From: a virus
Strand: one strand, 5' to 3'
IMG/VR virus record: IMGVR_UViG_3300016457_000426
Location: 1 to 59,238 of that record
Length of the DNA stretch: 59,238 bases
Both the position numbers and the translations under genes were made by a program. The notes below the pieces were generated by a model, which ran no database searches, was not told the DNA's origin, and was given only the letters and a program-made list of their open reading frames with translations. Positions 38,128 through 46,995 of the stretch are shown in pieces. Numbering within the stretch: position 1 is the first letter of the stretch; every line of letters begins with the position of its first letter.

Positions 38128-39884
38128 TAGTTAAAACCTATATCATCTATAAAAATATCACCTGCCGTTCCTTTACATTCTATTCTTAATTCTAAACTCC
38201 CTTGCTCATCTATTTCGTCAGTTGGAACTACCAAGGATTTTTGCTCATAAGTATCTGTTTGTGTTGGAGTTATATCATCCCAACCATCTATTCTTTTACC
38301 CAAGAAATATAATGCTGCCCTTACCGAACCATTAAAGCTTGAATTCTTTTTAATATACACACTTACTGTGGGAGTATTACCACTATTAACAGGAAACAGA
38401 AATGTTTGTTTTACATAATTATCTGCATCTGAAGGAGTAATTTGCAAACATTTGCCACTCCTCGCATTAGCAGTATCACATTTTATCAAACCATATTGGT
38501 ATTGAGTGCGGTTGTCATCAGTGGTCTTGAAATGTTGCATCATATAAATAGGATGCTCTTCCCAATCTACATCGCTAAAGCTTGCCCAATGTATATCTCC
38601 TGAAGAATTACCAGTTCCAGAATATCTATAAAATTTGTTGTTATAGCTATTGCTATAAAGATAAATCCCATATCCACCATTATTATTACAAGTAAGATTT
38701 ACAAAAGTATTGCAACGAGAAGTGCTTAAATATATTCCATGATTGCCAACACCACTATTAGAAACTGTTAAATCAATAAAATAATTATGATGACTATCAT
38801 TTATATTTAAACCATGATATCCTGCATGTTCAATTGTTAATGAAGAAAAACTATTTTTATTGCCGCTTAAGATTAGATAGGCTTTTCTAAGCACACAATT
38901 AGAAAAAGAGCTTTTATCGGCTGATATATAAAAAACACCACTTGAACGGATATTAATATTAGATAGAGTATGATTATTCCCTCCAAAACGAATACTATCA
39001 TTATAAACACATACCGCATCAACATTACTCATTTCCCAATTATTTGAAGCTGAGGCTTGATATATTCCATAAGTAGTTCCACCTGCAAAGGTAGTTTCAT
39101 ATTTAATGTAATTACAAGTGTTTGCTGTATAAATACCGTAATAATATCTCAAAAAGCTTACTTTTTCTATTTCAAGATAACTTTTAGCACTAATGTATAA
39201 TCCATATCCATTACGACTACTTCCTGCCTGTCTGAAATAAGTCTGTCCAGTTTGTGTTTCAGTAGATAAATCCCAACCTCCAGATATTTTTAATCTGCTT
39301 GTGCTAGAGCTTCCAGCAGACATAACCTCTTGGACATGCTCTCCTGAACTAGCTGAACCTGTGCTGGTAATTCTCAATTTTTGACTTGAAACGCCACTAG
39401 CGTTATCCCCTGCATAAGCCTTATAAAGTGTAAGCTCTGTATCGGAGGTTATTGAAACTACTTCATACCAAAAACCATCTGCACCTTTTATAAAATCATT
39501 TGCTGCAAGTTCAGTTGTAAAACTTGTTCCACTGCCAGTTACAGTAGTGCTACCAAGAGTAAAATCCAAAGTGCCTGTTAAATCTGTGGGGTCAGGACTT
39601 TTAGCAACTCTCACTTCATCTCCACCTGTCAGCCCTCTAGAAGCATCAGTAATTGTCTTAAATGGCTTAGAAGCAGTCCCATCTGCCTCTAATGTCCAGT
39701 AAGTTTCCCAATTAGCACCTACACCTGGTTCATCATCAGCACTAGATGTATGGTCTTGAATACATTTATATCTTTTTGAATTATTTTTAACTAAGTCATC
39801 TACTGAATAAGCAGTGCTTACCGCCCAAGCATCTAAATCGTAATAATCTAATCCGTTAGTAAAATCACAATACTTTATTGCCAT
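38127..39884 (-). CDS. Beta-helix tailspike, 585 aa
   Basis: The first 70 residues contain WAVSTAYSVDDLVKNNSKRYKCIQDHTS...WETYW, like a chitin-binding-type (CBM5/12) module. Residues about 230-440 have short repeating strands rich in Asn, Ser and Gly (NHGIYLSTSRCNTFVNLTCNNNG type), the mark of a right-handed beta helix. The last 110 residues look like a jelly roll (GSLELRIECKGTAGDIFIDDIGFN). It probably recognises or cleaves a surface polysaccharide; no catalytic residues can be named. Confidence 0.75.
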   Translation of the reverse strand: MAIKYCDFTNGLDYYDLDAWAVSTAYSVDDLVKNNSKRYKCIQDHTSSADDEPGVGANWETYWTLEADGTASKPFKTITDASRGLTGGDEVRVAKSPDPTDLTGTLDFTLGSTTVTGSGTSFTTELAANDFIKGADGFWYEVVSITSDTELTLYKAYAGDNASGVSSQKLRITSTGSASSGEHVQEVMSAGSSSTSRLKISGGWDLSTETQTGQTYFRQAGSSRNGYGLYISAKSYLEIEKVSFLRYYYGIYTANTCNYIKYETTFAGGTTYGIYQASASNNWEMSNVDAVCVYNDSIRFGGNNHTLSNINIRSSGVFYISADKSSFSNCVLRKAYLILSGNKNSFSSLTIEHAGYHGLNINDSHHNYFIDLTVSNSGVGNHGIYLSTSRCNTFVNLTCNNNGGYGIYLYSNSYNNKFYRYSGTGNSSGDIHWASFSDVDWEEHPIYMMQHFKTTDDNRTQYQYGLIKCDTANARSGKCLQITPSDADNYVKQTFLFPVNSGNTPTVSVYIKKNSSFNGSVRAALYFLGKRIDGWDDITPTQTDTYEQKSLVVPTDEIDEQGSLELRIECKGTAGDIFIDDIGFN

Positions 39885-39886
39885 AA

Positions 39887-40282
39887 TTAAGCCACCTTAA
39901 TTTTGGGAATGATTTTTATTCCCTTTTGTCCTTCTATGTAATAACCTTCTGCAAATTGCTCTATTGATAATAAATATCCTGAATTATCAACTGTAGTAGC
40001 TATAAAATAACCATATACATATCCCCATGCAGCTCCACTACAAAAAAAGGTTTGTTCTGGATAAGTAATTGTATCGCCATCAATTGTAGCATCTACTGAT
40101 TTAAGTTCCTTTCTTGCATATCCTGCTCCTGTTACTTCAGTAAGATTTGATAAGGTATCATTTTCTTCAGGTTCAGCAGAATTTTTATAAAGACCTAAAT
40201 ACAAAGTAGTTACAGGATTGATTTTACCAGCTATTAGTTGAGCAACATAATTTTCTCCTTCATCCATCCATTTCCCTGCCAT
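39887..40282 (-). CDS. Small tail-fibre-type protein, 131 aa (paralogue of 40292)
   Basis: It shares TTLYLGLYKNSxEP, LTExxGxGYxR, FxxSGxxWGxxYGYFIATT and IKIxPKI with the protein at 40292. The fold is probably a small beta sandwich of the type used in phage fibre or knob proteins. Its binding site is TTAGGAGAATATT. A more distant third relative lies at 43817. Confidence 0.65.
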   Translation of the reverse strand: MAGKWMDEGENYVAQLIAGKINPVTTLYLGLYKNSAEPEENDTLSNLTEVTGAGYARKELKSVDATIDGDTITYPEQTFFCSGAAWGYVYGYFIATTVDNSGYLLSIEQFAEGYYIEGQKGIKIIPKIKVA

Positions 40283-40291
40283 AATATTCTC

Positions 40292-40687
40292 CTAAGAGCA
40301 AGTTATCTTAGGTGTAATCTTAATAGAACCACCATTTACTACATTGTAAGGACCATCACTGAAATGTTCTACAGCAAGCAATTTCCCAGTGTTATCAGCA
40401 GTAGTAGCTATAAAATAACCGTAACAATTACCCCAATCTCCACCAGAAGCAGTGAAGGTTTTTTGGGGTTGAGTTGCTTCGCCACCAGATATAGACCAGT
40501 CCGATGGAGATAAAGCTATCCTAGAATATCCATTACCGTTTGGCTCTGTTAAAGAAGACAATACAGCGTCTTCCCCAGGTTCTTCAGAATTTTTGTAAAT
40601 TCCCAAATACAAAGTAGTGTTTTGAGCAGCATTTTTTAAATAAATATTAAGAACATCACCTTCGCCTTCATCCGTCCATTTAGCCAT
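40292..40687 (-). CDS. Small tail-fibre-type protein, 131 aa (paralogue of 39887)
   Basis: It has the same length and motif order as the neighbour at 39887, which shows a tandem duplication. It carries TTLYLGIYKNSEEP near residue 25 and WGNCYGYFIATTADNTG near residue 85. It has a strong binding site (AAGGAGGATAAA) and follows the subtilase gene. The two copies may form mixed trimers or different receptors. Confidence 0.65.
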   Translation of the reverse strand: MAKWTDEGEGDVLNIYLKNAAQNTTLYLGIYKNSEEPGEDAVLSSLTEPNGNGYSRIALSPSDWSISGGEATQPQKTFTASGGDWGNCYGYFIATTADNTGKLLAVEHFSDGPYNVVNGGSIKITPKITCS

Positions 40688-40701
40688 TTTATCCTCCTTA
40701 T

Positions 40702-42864
40702 TTATAAATCTTCAGCATTGTTATTTAAAAAATCTCTTATTTCCTGATTGGTTGCCCTTGGATACCATTGTTTAACCAAACAAGCTGCTCCTGAGACATG
40801 AGGGCATGCTCCAGAATTATGAACTACTATACCATTAGCAAGAAAATTATGTGAATTTTCTACTTCAATATCAAATACCTCTCTCATACCCACTGGCTCT
40901 ATATTTTTGACTGTCGCAGAGTGAAACCAATTTATATCTGCTACCTTTGACAATCCTGTGCTTTTTCTATGACCATTAAAATTAATCCATAAAGTATATG
41001 ATATTCTGTATTCTTTAAGTTTGTTTGGTGAATTAGGAGCTTTATTTAATCTTGTTCTTTCTCGTATATCCGTAGCTTTATATCCTACATATCTACATAA
41101 ATGTTTCAATCCATTAGCTAATTCCTTAGACGCAATTTCTAATCTACAACAATTGCAATTTTTTGTGTAATAACCATCTCCTCCCAAAAAGCCATGTATA
41201 AATGCTTTAATTTTATTATGAGATATGTGATATATCCATTGTGGAAGGAATGCTTTTTGATGTGGTTGTTTTAATCCAAGCAAACTAAGAACTAAAGCAA
41301 GTCTTTTGCTACTAAGCACATACCATTTATCTGCTTCTTTAAACCTCACATTAAAAACATCCTCAAATGCTTCTTTAAATGTCTTAGTTTTTTCTTTATT
41401 TCCTTTTGCTAAATATATTCTATTCTTTTTATGGCTTTTTTGAACCCATCCATCAGCAAGAAAGAAACCCAATGCCATTGCCATTTTTTCAGTTATCAAC
41501 GAATCAAAAAAAGAGTCAATGGTTTCTGGCAATTTATTAACAGCTACTAATAAATCACCAGTCCGTAATTCACTTACTGGTTTCCAGACCAATCTACTTG
41601 ACCTTGTTTTACTAACTAAGAATGGATGATTTGATGTAGCTTTTATATTTTTCCCATCGCTAGTCTCTATTTTAAAAACTTTTTTAATCCCTTGTCGTAA
41701 TAATTTTTTAACTCTATTTTTTGTAAGCTGTCCTTTATCAAAACAAAAAACTTCATCACCTTCTTTGAGGTCTTTGATTTGTTTAGGCCCTGACGGAGTA
41801 TAAATCTCAGTATCACCAGTAAGACATGTCCCATTTGCCCAATACCAGTAATCTCCTACGAAATGCTCTCCATCTCCATACATATCTAAATGCCTGCCAG
41901 GCCAACATCCCGTTACTCCTACTCCTGGTGCAGCTATTTCTACTTCTGGTCCTCTACTTGAAAACCATGCAACATATTTTTGATAATCTATTGCTGCCAC
42001 TGCCATACAACTGCTATATTTGGCTGGATAAGTAACACTATCCATCCCAGGACCATTATTACCAGCGGCTACTACAATAATAATGCCTCTTGCCCATGCA
42101 TTAGCACAAGCATTCTCAACCGTTTCATCAGACGCAGTTCCTCCTAAACTCATAGAAATAACATCTACTCCTTGCTGAGTTGCCCAATCAATGCCCGCAG
42201 CTAAATCTGCCCAAGTTCCAGAACCTTGTGCACTTAAAACTTTCACTGCATATAAATCTACTTCAGGAGCAACTCCTTTGTAACCAATATCATTTGCTGA
42301 TGCACAGGCAATACCCGCACACCACGTCCCATGTCCGTGGTCATCAAGAGGGTCATTTGATCCGTTAATGGCATTATAACCAGCTACATATCTATCTTTT
42401 AAATCAATATGATTATAAGCTACTCCTGTATCAATAATAGCCAATTTAATTCCTTTACCTGTATAACCAGCATTCCAAGCTGTTGGAGCATTTATAGCTG
42501 ATACTCCCCAATCAATATTTTCATTATCTGGGTCAAAATCAGGATAAGGATAACTAATCATAATTCCTACTTCGTCTTCTTTATGCTCAACAATCTTTTC
42601 TATTATGTCTGTATTTTTCTTTAAATCCTCTATTTCTTTTGCCGTTAAATCACAGGTAAAAATCCTATCATCAAAACTAAAAGTCCATTTTCTTTTTGTG
42701 CCGTAAAATCGTGAAATAGCCTCTTGTAATTTTATTCTTTCAGAATAAAGTCCATCTACTTTAGGGCCTCTTAAATATACTGTTACTCTCCTTTTTTCTT
42801 CTGGACTGATAGTTCTTCTGGTTCTTACTTTTCTTACAGGTTCGTGTAGTGATATTTTTTTCAT
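40702..42864 (-). CDS. Subtilisin-like serine protease interrupted by an intein at the catalytic serine, 720 aa
   Basis: Residues 125-346 form a subtilase core: Asp145 in LAIIDTGVAY, His178 in DDHGHGTWCAG, and oxyanion Asn269 in AAGNNGPG. At residue 346 the conserved NGT stops and a 337-residue intein begins with Cys347, ending in His682-Asn683; the chain resumes with Ser684 in SGACPHVSG. Splicing would restore GTSGACPHVSG, where Ser684 is the catalytic serine. The protease can work only after splicing. The first 125 residues are basic then alpha-beta, like a propeptide. The C-terminus stops at NNNAEDL, earlier than most subtilases. It lies between tail genes, so a virion or host-surface protease is likely. 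Confidence 0.92.
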   Translation of the reverse strand: MKKISLHEPVRKVRTRRTISPEEKRRVTVYLRGPKVDGLYSERIKLQEAISRFYGTKRKWTFSFDDRIFTCDLTAKEIEDLKKNTDIIEKIVEHKEDEVGIMISYPYPDFDPDNENIDWGVSAINAPTAWNAGYTGKGIKLAIIDTGVAYNHIDLKDRYVAGYNAINGSNDPLDDHGHGTWCAGIACASANDIGYKGVAPEVDLYAVKVLSAQGSGTWADLAAGIDWATQQGVDVISMSLGGTASDETVENACANAWARGIIIVVAAGNNGPGMDSVTYPAKYSSCMAVAAIDYQKYVAWFSSRGPEVEIAAPGVGVTGCWPGRHLDMYGDGEHFVGDYWYWANGTCLTGDTEIYTPSGPKQIKDLKEGDEVFCFDKGQLTKNRVKKLLRQGIKKVFKIETSDGKNIKATSNHPFLVSKTRSSRLVWKPVSELRTGDLLVAVNKLPETIDSFFDSLITEKMAMALGFFLADGWVQKSHKKNRIYLAKGNKEKTKTFKEAFEDVFNVRFKEADKWYVLSSKRLALVLSLLGLKQPHQKAFLPQWIYHISHNKIKAFIHGFLGGDGYYTKNCNCCRLEIASKELANGLKHLCRYVGYKATDIRERTRLNKAPNSPNKLKEYRISYTLWINFNGHRKSTGLSKVADINWFHSATVKNIEPVGMREVFDIEVENSHNFLANGIVVHNSGACPHVSGAACLVKQWYPRATNQEIRDFLNNNAEDL
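40816..41826 (-). mobile_element. Intein with LAGLIDADG homing endonuclease, 337 aa
   Basis: It covers residues 347-683 of the subtilase. Splicing motifs are intact: Cys347-LTGDTEI (block A), TSNHPFLV with His413 (block B), VFDIEVENSHNFLANGIVVHN (blocks F-G). Two LAGLIDADG-type motifs, MALGFFLADGWV (about 463-474) and IHGFLGGDGYY (about 556-566), with an acidic residue each, suggest an active homing endonuclease. The nucleophile after the intein is Ser684 of the host protein. Confidence 0.92.
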
Positions 42865-43817
42865 GCTGGCACTCCTTTATATCCCAAGTCATCATCCCAT
42901 GCCTGCCTATAAATATCTGTCCAATACCAAGAGATTTGAGGCATTTTGTTTTTTCTATCAATTGCATTGAAAAGCTCTATGAATTTTGGTTGCTGTGTAA
43001 AACCACTATATAATGTCCACGGAGGCATACTTAAAAGGGGACGATTATAACGGACATTCATAGCTTGCCATGTGTCATCTTCTAATTCCTTTGTCCATAT
43101 TGCACTGCCTACATTAAATATAGTAGTAACAGCCGAATACCAGAAAAATCCCCAATAACTTGATATTATTTTCCCACTGCTACGATATAAGAATAAAATA
43201 GCTATTGGTCCTACTTTAATAAGCCAATCGCCATAAGAAGTTATTTCCCATTCTGGTTGATACCCAGGGACTTTTTTCTCTCCCACTATTGTTGCTATAT
43301 ACAATGTATTCCAACAACAACCTTTTGGCTCTTGCCATATTTCTTCTTGTTTGGAAACCCTAAAATATTTTGGTTTTTCTGTTATGGGATTTCCTCTTCC
43401 AGTAATATTAGGCCAAGTTTCATATGTATATAAATCCATTCTAAAATAATTTAGACATCTCCTAGGATAATCAGTTCCTAAAATATACATGGGGCGTCCT
43501 TTATGAAGTAAAGCAATAGCCTCATCCCCCACTTGAAATGCCCTTACTCCACCTTTCAAAGAATTATTGTCTTGTTTCTGTCTCCATTCGTCTTCTATGG
43601 GCGGGAAAGTCCCGTCTTGGTCGCAATGATAAAACACTGGTAAAGTATATTCTCTACCTTTATATCTTGCCTTAACTTCTCCTGTTAAACTCATTGTTTG
43701 TTTGTCTTCTACGCAAATATCTGTAATTTTTAACTTATCGTATGTCGTGTAATAAACATCCTGAAAATTGGGATGATTTATTATATGATTGATTTTATTT
43801 AAGCTAATTATCTTCAT
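42861..43817 (-). CDS. Hypothetical tail protein, 318 aa
   Basis: Residues 30-110 look like a small beta barrel (EVKARYKGREYTLPVFYHCDQDGTF...VGDEAIALLHKGRPMYILG), as in tail-spike or baseplate OB-like domains. The remainder is Trp/Tyr-rich and without a recognised family. It overlaps the subtilase gene by four bases (ATGA) and shares the TAATG junction with the preceding gene. A structural role in the tail is likely. Confidence 0.6.
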   Translation of the reverse strand: MKIISLNKINHIINHPNFQDVYYTTYDKLKITDICVEDKQTMSLTGEVKARYKGREYTLPVFYHCDQDGTFPPIEDEWRQKQDNNSLKGGVRAFQVGDEAIALLHKGRPMYILGTDYPRRCLNYFRMDLYTYETWPNITGRGNPITEKPKYFRVSKQEEIWQEPKGCCWNTLYIATIVGEKKVPGYQPEWEITSYGDWLIKVGPIAILFLYRSSGKIISSYWGFFWYSAVTTIFNVGSAIWTKELEDDTWQAMNVRYNRPLLSMPPWTLYSGFTQQPKFIELFNAIDRKNKMPQISWYWTDIYRQAWDDDLGYKGVPA

Positions 43818-44491
43818 TATGCCGTGCTCATTGTTAATTTAAGGGTATATTTAATTGTAAAACCAACCTGATTGATTTCCTGTCCAGTGGTAAAGGCTTC
43901 TACAAAAAGCAATCTTTTTTCTGAGTTACCAGCAATAGTAGCACAATCATTTGTATCTATCTTAATTCCTTCTGCTTGGAATGTGCCTGTTTGATTTTTA
44001 ATACATAATTCTCCAGCAGCATTCCCACCTGCCCACGAACCAGAAGTTAAACGAATAGCAGTGACCTCTGCAGTTGCACCACTGGTAATACCTGTAATTG
44101 TGCTTCCAACTTTAATTTCATCAGTGCCTCCAGATGTAAAAGGCAAAACTAATGTCCATGCAAATACTCCATATACAGTGTTATTGTTATCAACATCGGA
44201 TTGACTGGCTACCCATTCTAAGGCAGCGTTTGAATATTGTGCTTCTGCTTTGCCATCAGAGTTTGTATATACATACCATTTGTCTGCTGTAGCTTGGTCA
44301 AAAACTACATCATTTGTTAACTTTTTGGGTTGGTATCCATCAGCTTCCTTATCTAGCTCCTCTAAATGTTCAAAAGTAGTATTACCGTCCACATTAATAT
44401 TGTTTTTATACAAGCCAACTATCATTGCTTGAGAAACTAACAAATCTTTAAGAGCTTCCTTTTCACCTATGTTTACTACATAAATTGCCAT
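43817..44491 (-). CDS. Tail-fibre-type protein, 224 aa (distant relative of 39887 and 40292)
   Basis: MIVGLYKNNINVDGNTTFEHLEELDKEADGYQPKKL recalls LYLGLYKN...LTE..GxGY of the two 131-aa proteins, and the end carries VYGVFAWT and LLFVEAFTTG. An insertion of about 60 residues (ITGITSGATAEVTAIRLTSG...GTFQAEG) with a GATA-type turn, common in phage tail proteins, lengthens it. The binding site is AGGGAGGATAAA. Confidence 0.65.
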   Translation of the reverse strand: MAIYVVNIGEKEALKDLLVSQAMIVGLYKNNINVDGNTTFEHLEELDKEADGYQPKKLTNDVVFDQATADKWYVYTNSDGKAEAQYSNAALEWVASQSDVDNNNTVYGVFAWTLVLPFTSGGTDEIKVGSTITGITSGATAEVTAIRLTSGSWAGGNAAGELCIKNQTGTFQAEGIKIDTNDCATIAGNSEKRLLFVEAFTTGQEINQVGFTIKYTLKLTMSTA

Positions 44492-44503
44492 TTTATCCTC
44501 CCT

Positions 44504-45718
44504 CTAATTTAATGTGCCATTTTTAAAAACTTGGTTAAGAGAACCATCACCCCAAAAAGGCGAGGACATAGTTACAATTAGCTGATTATAGCCATTGATT
44601 TTACGAGCCAATGCTGCTGCTCTCCTACCTAAACTAATATTTACAATCTCCTCTGTTAAATTCACCAACCTAGCGTGCTGTGTGCCTGCCACAAATCCCT
44701 TTCTGCTTAACCATACAGGCAACATTGTCTTATGTCTCCATGTGGGAATTTCCCTTCCACTTTCTTCTACTTCTGCATATACAAGTGAATTTTCAACTGC
44801 ACCAATTCCTATTCTTCTTATTTCCATTTTACTAGGGACAGTCCCCCAAAGAACCCATGTTGAATATTTAGAATTTATATATATTCCCTCTTTAACAGGA
44901 GCTATCATATTAATTTCTTCTGGAAAATCAAAACGATTAGCTTCTTTAAACCATTCAGGAGATAAAGGTTCTGAAAAATAAAGACTTTTATGATAACTTC
45001 CCCAAATTCTTCCAAAAGCCTCTGTTAAATGCTTCATTGGCTTTGGAGGTATAACATAAAGACTAGGAAGTATCTGATTGTAATATTTATCGGTTATTTT
45101 ATTATTTTGAACCTCTGCTAGATAAAAAATATCCCCATTTGCATCCGTTATCCAGCAAAGAAAAGAATTATCGTAATTCAATAACTCAATGCCAGCGGTA
45201 TTTGTGAATTCTATTTGAGCTATTTCGCTATTTCCGCTGATAATGCCTTTTTCATTTATTTTTGTGTAACATACCGAATATTTACCAGGAAACAAATTCC
45301 CATCTGTTATTCTTAATTGTGGGCATGGAGGCAAATCAACCCCCCATTGCCTTATTTCTCCATTATCGTAAACACCAGACCAGTAACCATTGGACATATA
45401 AATTGCATTATTGTAATCAACATAATACATAGGAGCATTTTCATTACAAGAACATAGCTCAATAGCTTTATCGTTTACTATTTTGTAAAGTTTTGCTTTA
45501 GCTACGCAAAGCATTGCCTCGTTGTTACTAAATAAGGAATGCGCCCCAGATAAAGAACATACTTTTGTGTATCCTCTTTTTTTAATGCATGTCCCTTCAA
45601 CAACATCTACATTTAAAGCAATAAAAGGAGAGGCAATGCCATTAGCATCTGTAAAAGCACTGCCTGCCCTGTTTAAGTTATTCATTCCATTAAAGCCAAA
45701 TATTTTTATAGGTTTCAT
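44504..45718 (-). CDS. Tail accessory/packaged-DNA stabilisation protein (P22 gp10-like), 404 aa
   Basis: The sequence begins with GMNNLNRAGSAFTDANGIASPFIALNVDVVEGTCIKKRGY and repeats short beta blades (YYVDYNNAIYMSNG, GRIWGSYHKSLYFSEP), the plan of the gp10/stabilisation proteins that close the portal channel in P22-like phages. A beta-propeller fold is likely. Position behind the adaptor gene agrees. The end at NGTLN seems complete. Confidence 0.7.
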   Translation of the reverse strand: MKPIKIFGFNGMNNLNRAGSAFTDANGIASPFIALNVDVVEGTCIKKRGYTKVCSLSGAHSLFSNNEAMLCVAKAKLYKIVNDKAIELCSCNENAPMYYVDYNNAIYMSNGYWSGVYDNGEIRQWGVDLPPCPQLRITDGNLFPGKYSVCYTKINEKGIISGNSEIAQIEFTNTAGIELLNYDNSFLCWITDANGDIFYLAEVQNNKITDKYYNQILPSLYVIPPKPMKHLTEAFGRIWGSYHKSLYFSEPLSPEWFKEANRFDFPEEINMIAPVKEGIYINSKYSTWVLWGTVPSKMEIRRIGIGAVENSLVYAEVEESGREIPTWRHKTMLPVWLSRKGFVAGTQHARLVNLTEEIVNISLGRRAAALARKINGYNQLIVTMSSPFWGDGSLNQVFKNGTLN

Positions 45719-46624
45719 TTAAATCAAATACATCTCCCAATTTATTTCTTCTTCAATTTCTTCTGGTTCTTTTCCTTCTGGTCCAATAAAATCTTCTAAA
45801 TCAGCCATAGCTTCTCTTAATAAGTTATGATGAAATAGCGTATTTACCTTTTGTCCTTCTAGCCCCTGTTCAATCTCACTAAAAATTTCACGGCAAGCAT
45901 AATTAACCAAAAGAGGTCTAACTAAATGCTCAGGCAAACAATCGGGCTTACTATTACCATCTGTAAGAAGAGTTGGCATCTTATAATAATGTATGCGTAA
46001 AGTTTCAGGAGAAGAGGGTATCCTTTGATAATATAAATTAGAACCTCTTACAGCTACTCCTACAACAACACCTGAACGATTAACCAGAGAAAAACGCCGA
46101 AGTAATAAAGCAACGCTTTCATAAATCTCAACCTTCCTATTATTTGTTACGCTGTAACAACGAAAAAGATTTTTATGATAATCAGAGGGCAAAGGCACAT
46201 AACTAACATTTGGGCCAGTAATAGTAACTTCACTTCCAGCACTTTCATCAACAAGAGTGCCTTCTACTACCATTGAACTTCCATCACTTTCAATACTTGT
46301 TATAGTAGTGGTTTGATTATTTTCAGCTTCAGACGCTCCAGTAATAGTAATGGTATATCCTTGGCGGAAACCAGCCTTTACCAATCCCTTACCGCTGTCC
46401 GCAATGGTTTTTGTGCTAGCGGTAAATGAAATGGTTGTTGCTGTTATTTTAGGCGTGCCAACTGGTATTTCAGTAGATGTTTCAAGCTCAGGAAGTAAAA
46501 ATTTACCTGCAATTTCTTTTAAGCCTTTATTCAGAATAGACAAAACATTAGACAATGTATAAGAAGTATCATGAACTTTACTTACTATTTCATCATATAA
46601 ATCCTGTGCGGTTTCTATTGCCAT
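45719..46624 (-). CDS. Head-tail adaptor (gp4/gp6-like), 301 aa
   Basis: The N-terminal helices (TAQDLYDEIVSKVHD, LSNVLSILNKGLKEIAGKFLLPEL) and the C-terminal helices (LPEHLVRPLLVNYACREIFSEIEQG..., FHHNLLREAMADLEDFIGP) are those of podovirus connector adaptors. A beta domain of about 75 residues (about 60-140) is inserted. YVPLPSDYHKNLFRCYS is also typical. The protein would bind below the portal ring. Binding site: GAGGATAATAA. Confidence 0.75.
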   Translation of the reverse strand: MAIETAQDLYDEIVSKVHDTSYTLSNVLSILNKGLKEIAGKFLLPELETSTEIPVGTPKITATTISFTASTKTIADSGKGLVKAGFRQGYTITITGASEAENNQTTTITSIESDGSSMVVEGTLVDESAGSEVTITGPNVSYVPLPSDYHKNLFRCYSVTNNRKVEIYESVALLLRRFSLVNRSGVVVGVAVRGSNLYYQRIPSSPETLRIHYYKMPTLLTDGNSKPDCLPEHLVRPLLVNYACREIFSEIEQGLEGQKVNTLFHHNLLREAMADLEDFIGPEGKEPEEIEEEINWEMYLI

Positions 46625-46646
46625 TTATTATCCTCGGCAATTTCAT

Positions 46647-46943
46647 TCAAATACCTATTACCATTACTTTAACGCCTGTAAGACTACTTAAGTCTGTGCC
46701 ATTGCTTACCTCATTGCCATCGCTAATATTTCGGACTACAATCTTATTGTTTGTATAATCAAAATCAAAAGTATAGCCACCTTTATTAGTTACATTGACA
46801 AAATCAAAACGCCTTAATCCTAAAGTTGCAGGCTTTAACTCTTCTCCACCAGTTGGATAAGCATCGTCAAAATCAACCTCAAAAAACATTACTCTTTTAT
46901 TCCCAAAAACTGTATATTCTTTGTTTTTTACAGTAAGTGCCAT
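46647..46943 (-). CDS. Small virion protein, 98 aa
   Basis: VKNKEYTVFGNKRVMFFEVDFDDAYPTGGEELKPATLGL and GYTFDFDYTNNKIVV are typical of a small beta-type protein coded after the capsid genes of many podo- and siphophages, probably in the head or neck. Start after CAAGGAGTGAAAA. A short hairpin (46970-46989) precedes it. Confidence 0.7.
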   Translation of the reverse strand: MALTVKNKEYTVFGNKRVMFFEVDFDDAYPTGGEELKPATLGLRRFDFVNVTNKGGYTFDFDYTNNKIVVRNISDGNEVSNGTDLSSLTGVKVMVIGI

Positions 46944-46969
46944 TTTTCACTCCTTGTTAATTTAGTTTA

Positions 46970-46989
46970 GGGGTCTCCAAAGAGACCCC
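46970..46989 (-). terminator. Hairpin after the decoration gene
   Basis: GGGGTCTC (46970-46977) and GAGACCCC (46982-46989) pair perfectly around four bases. On the minus strand the hairpin is followed by TAAACTAAATT rather than a T-tract, so it is more likely a weak terminator or an RNA-stabilising stem between the decoration gene and the small virion gene. Confidence 0.45.
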
Positions 46990-46995
46990 GCTATT

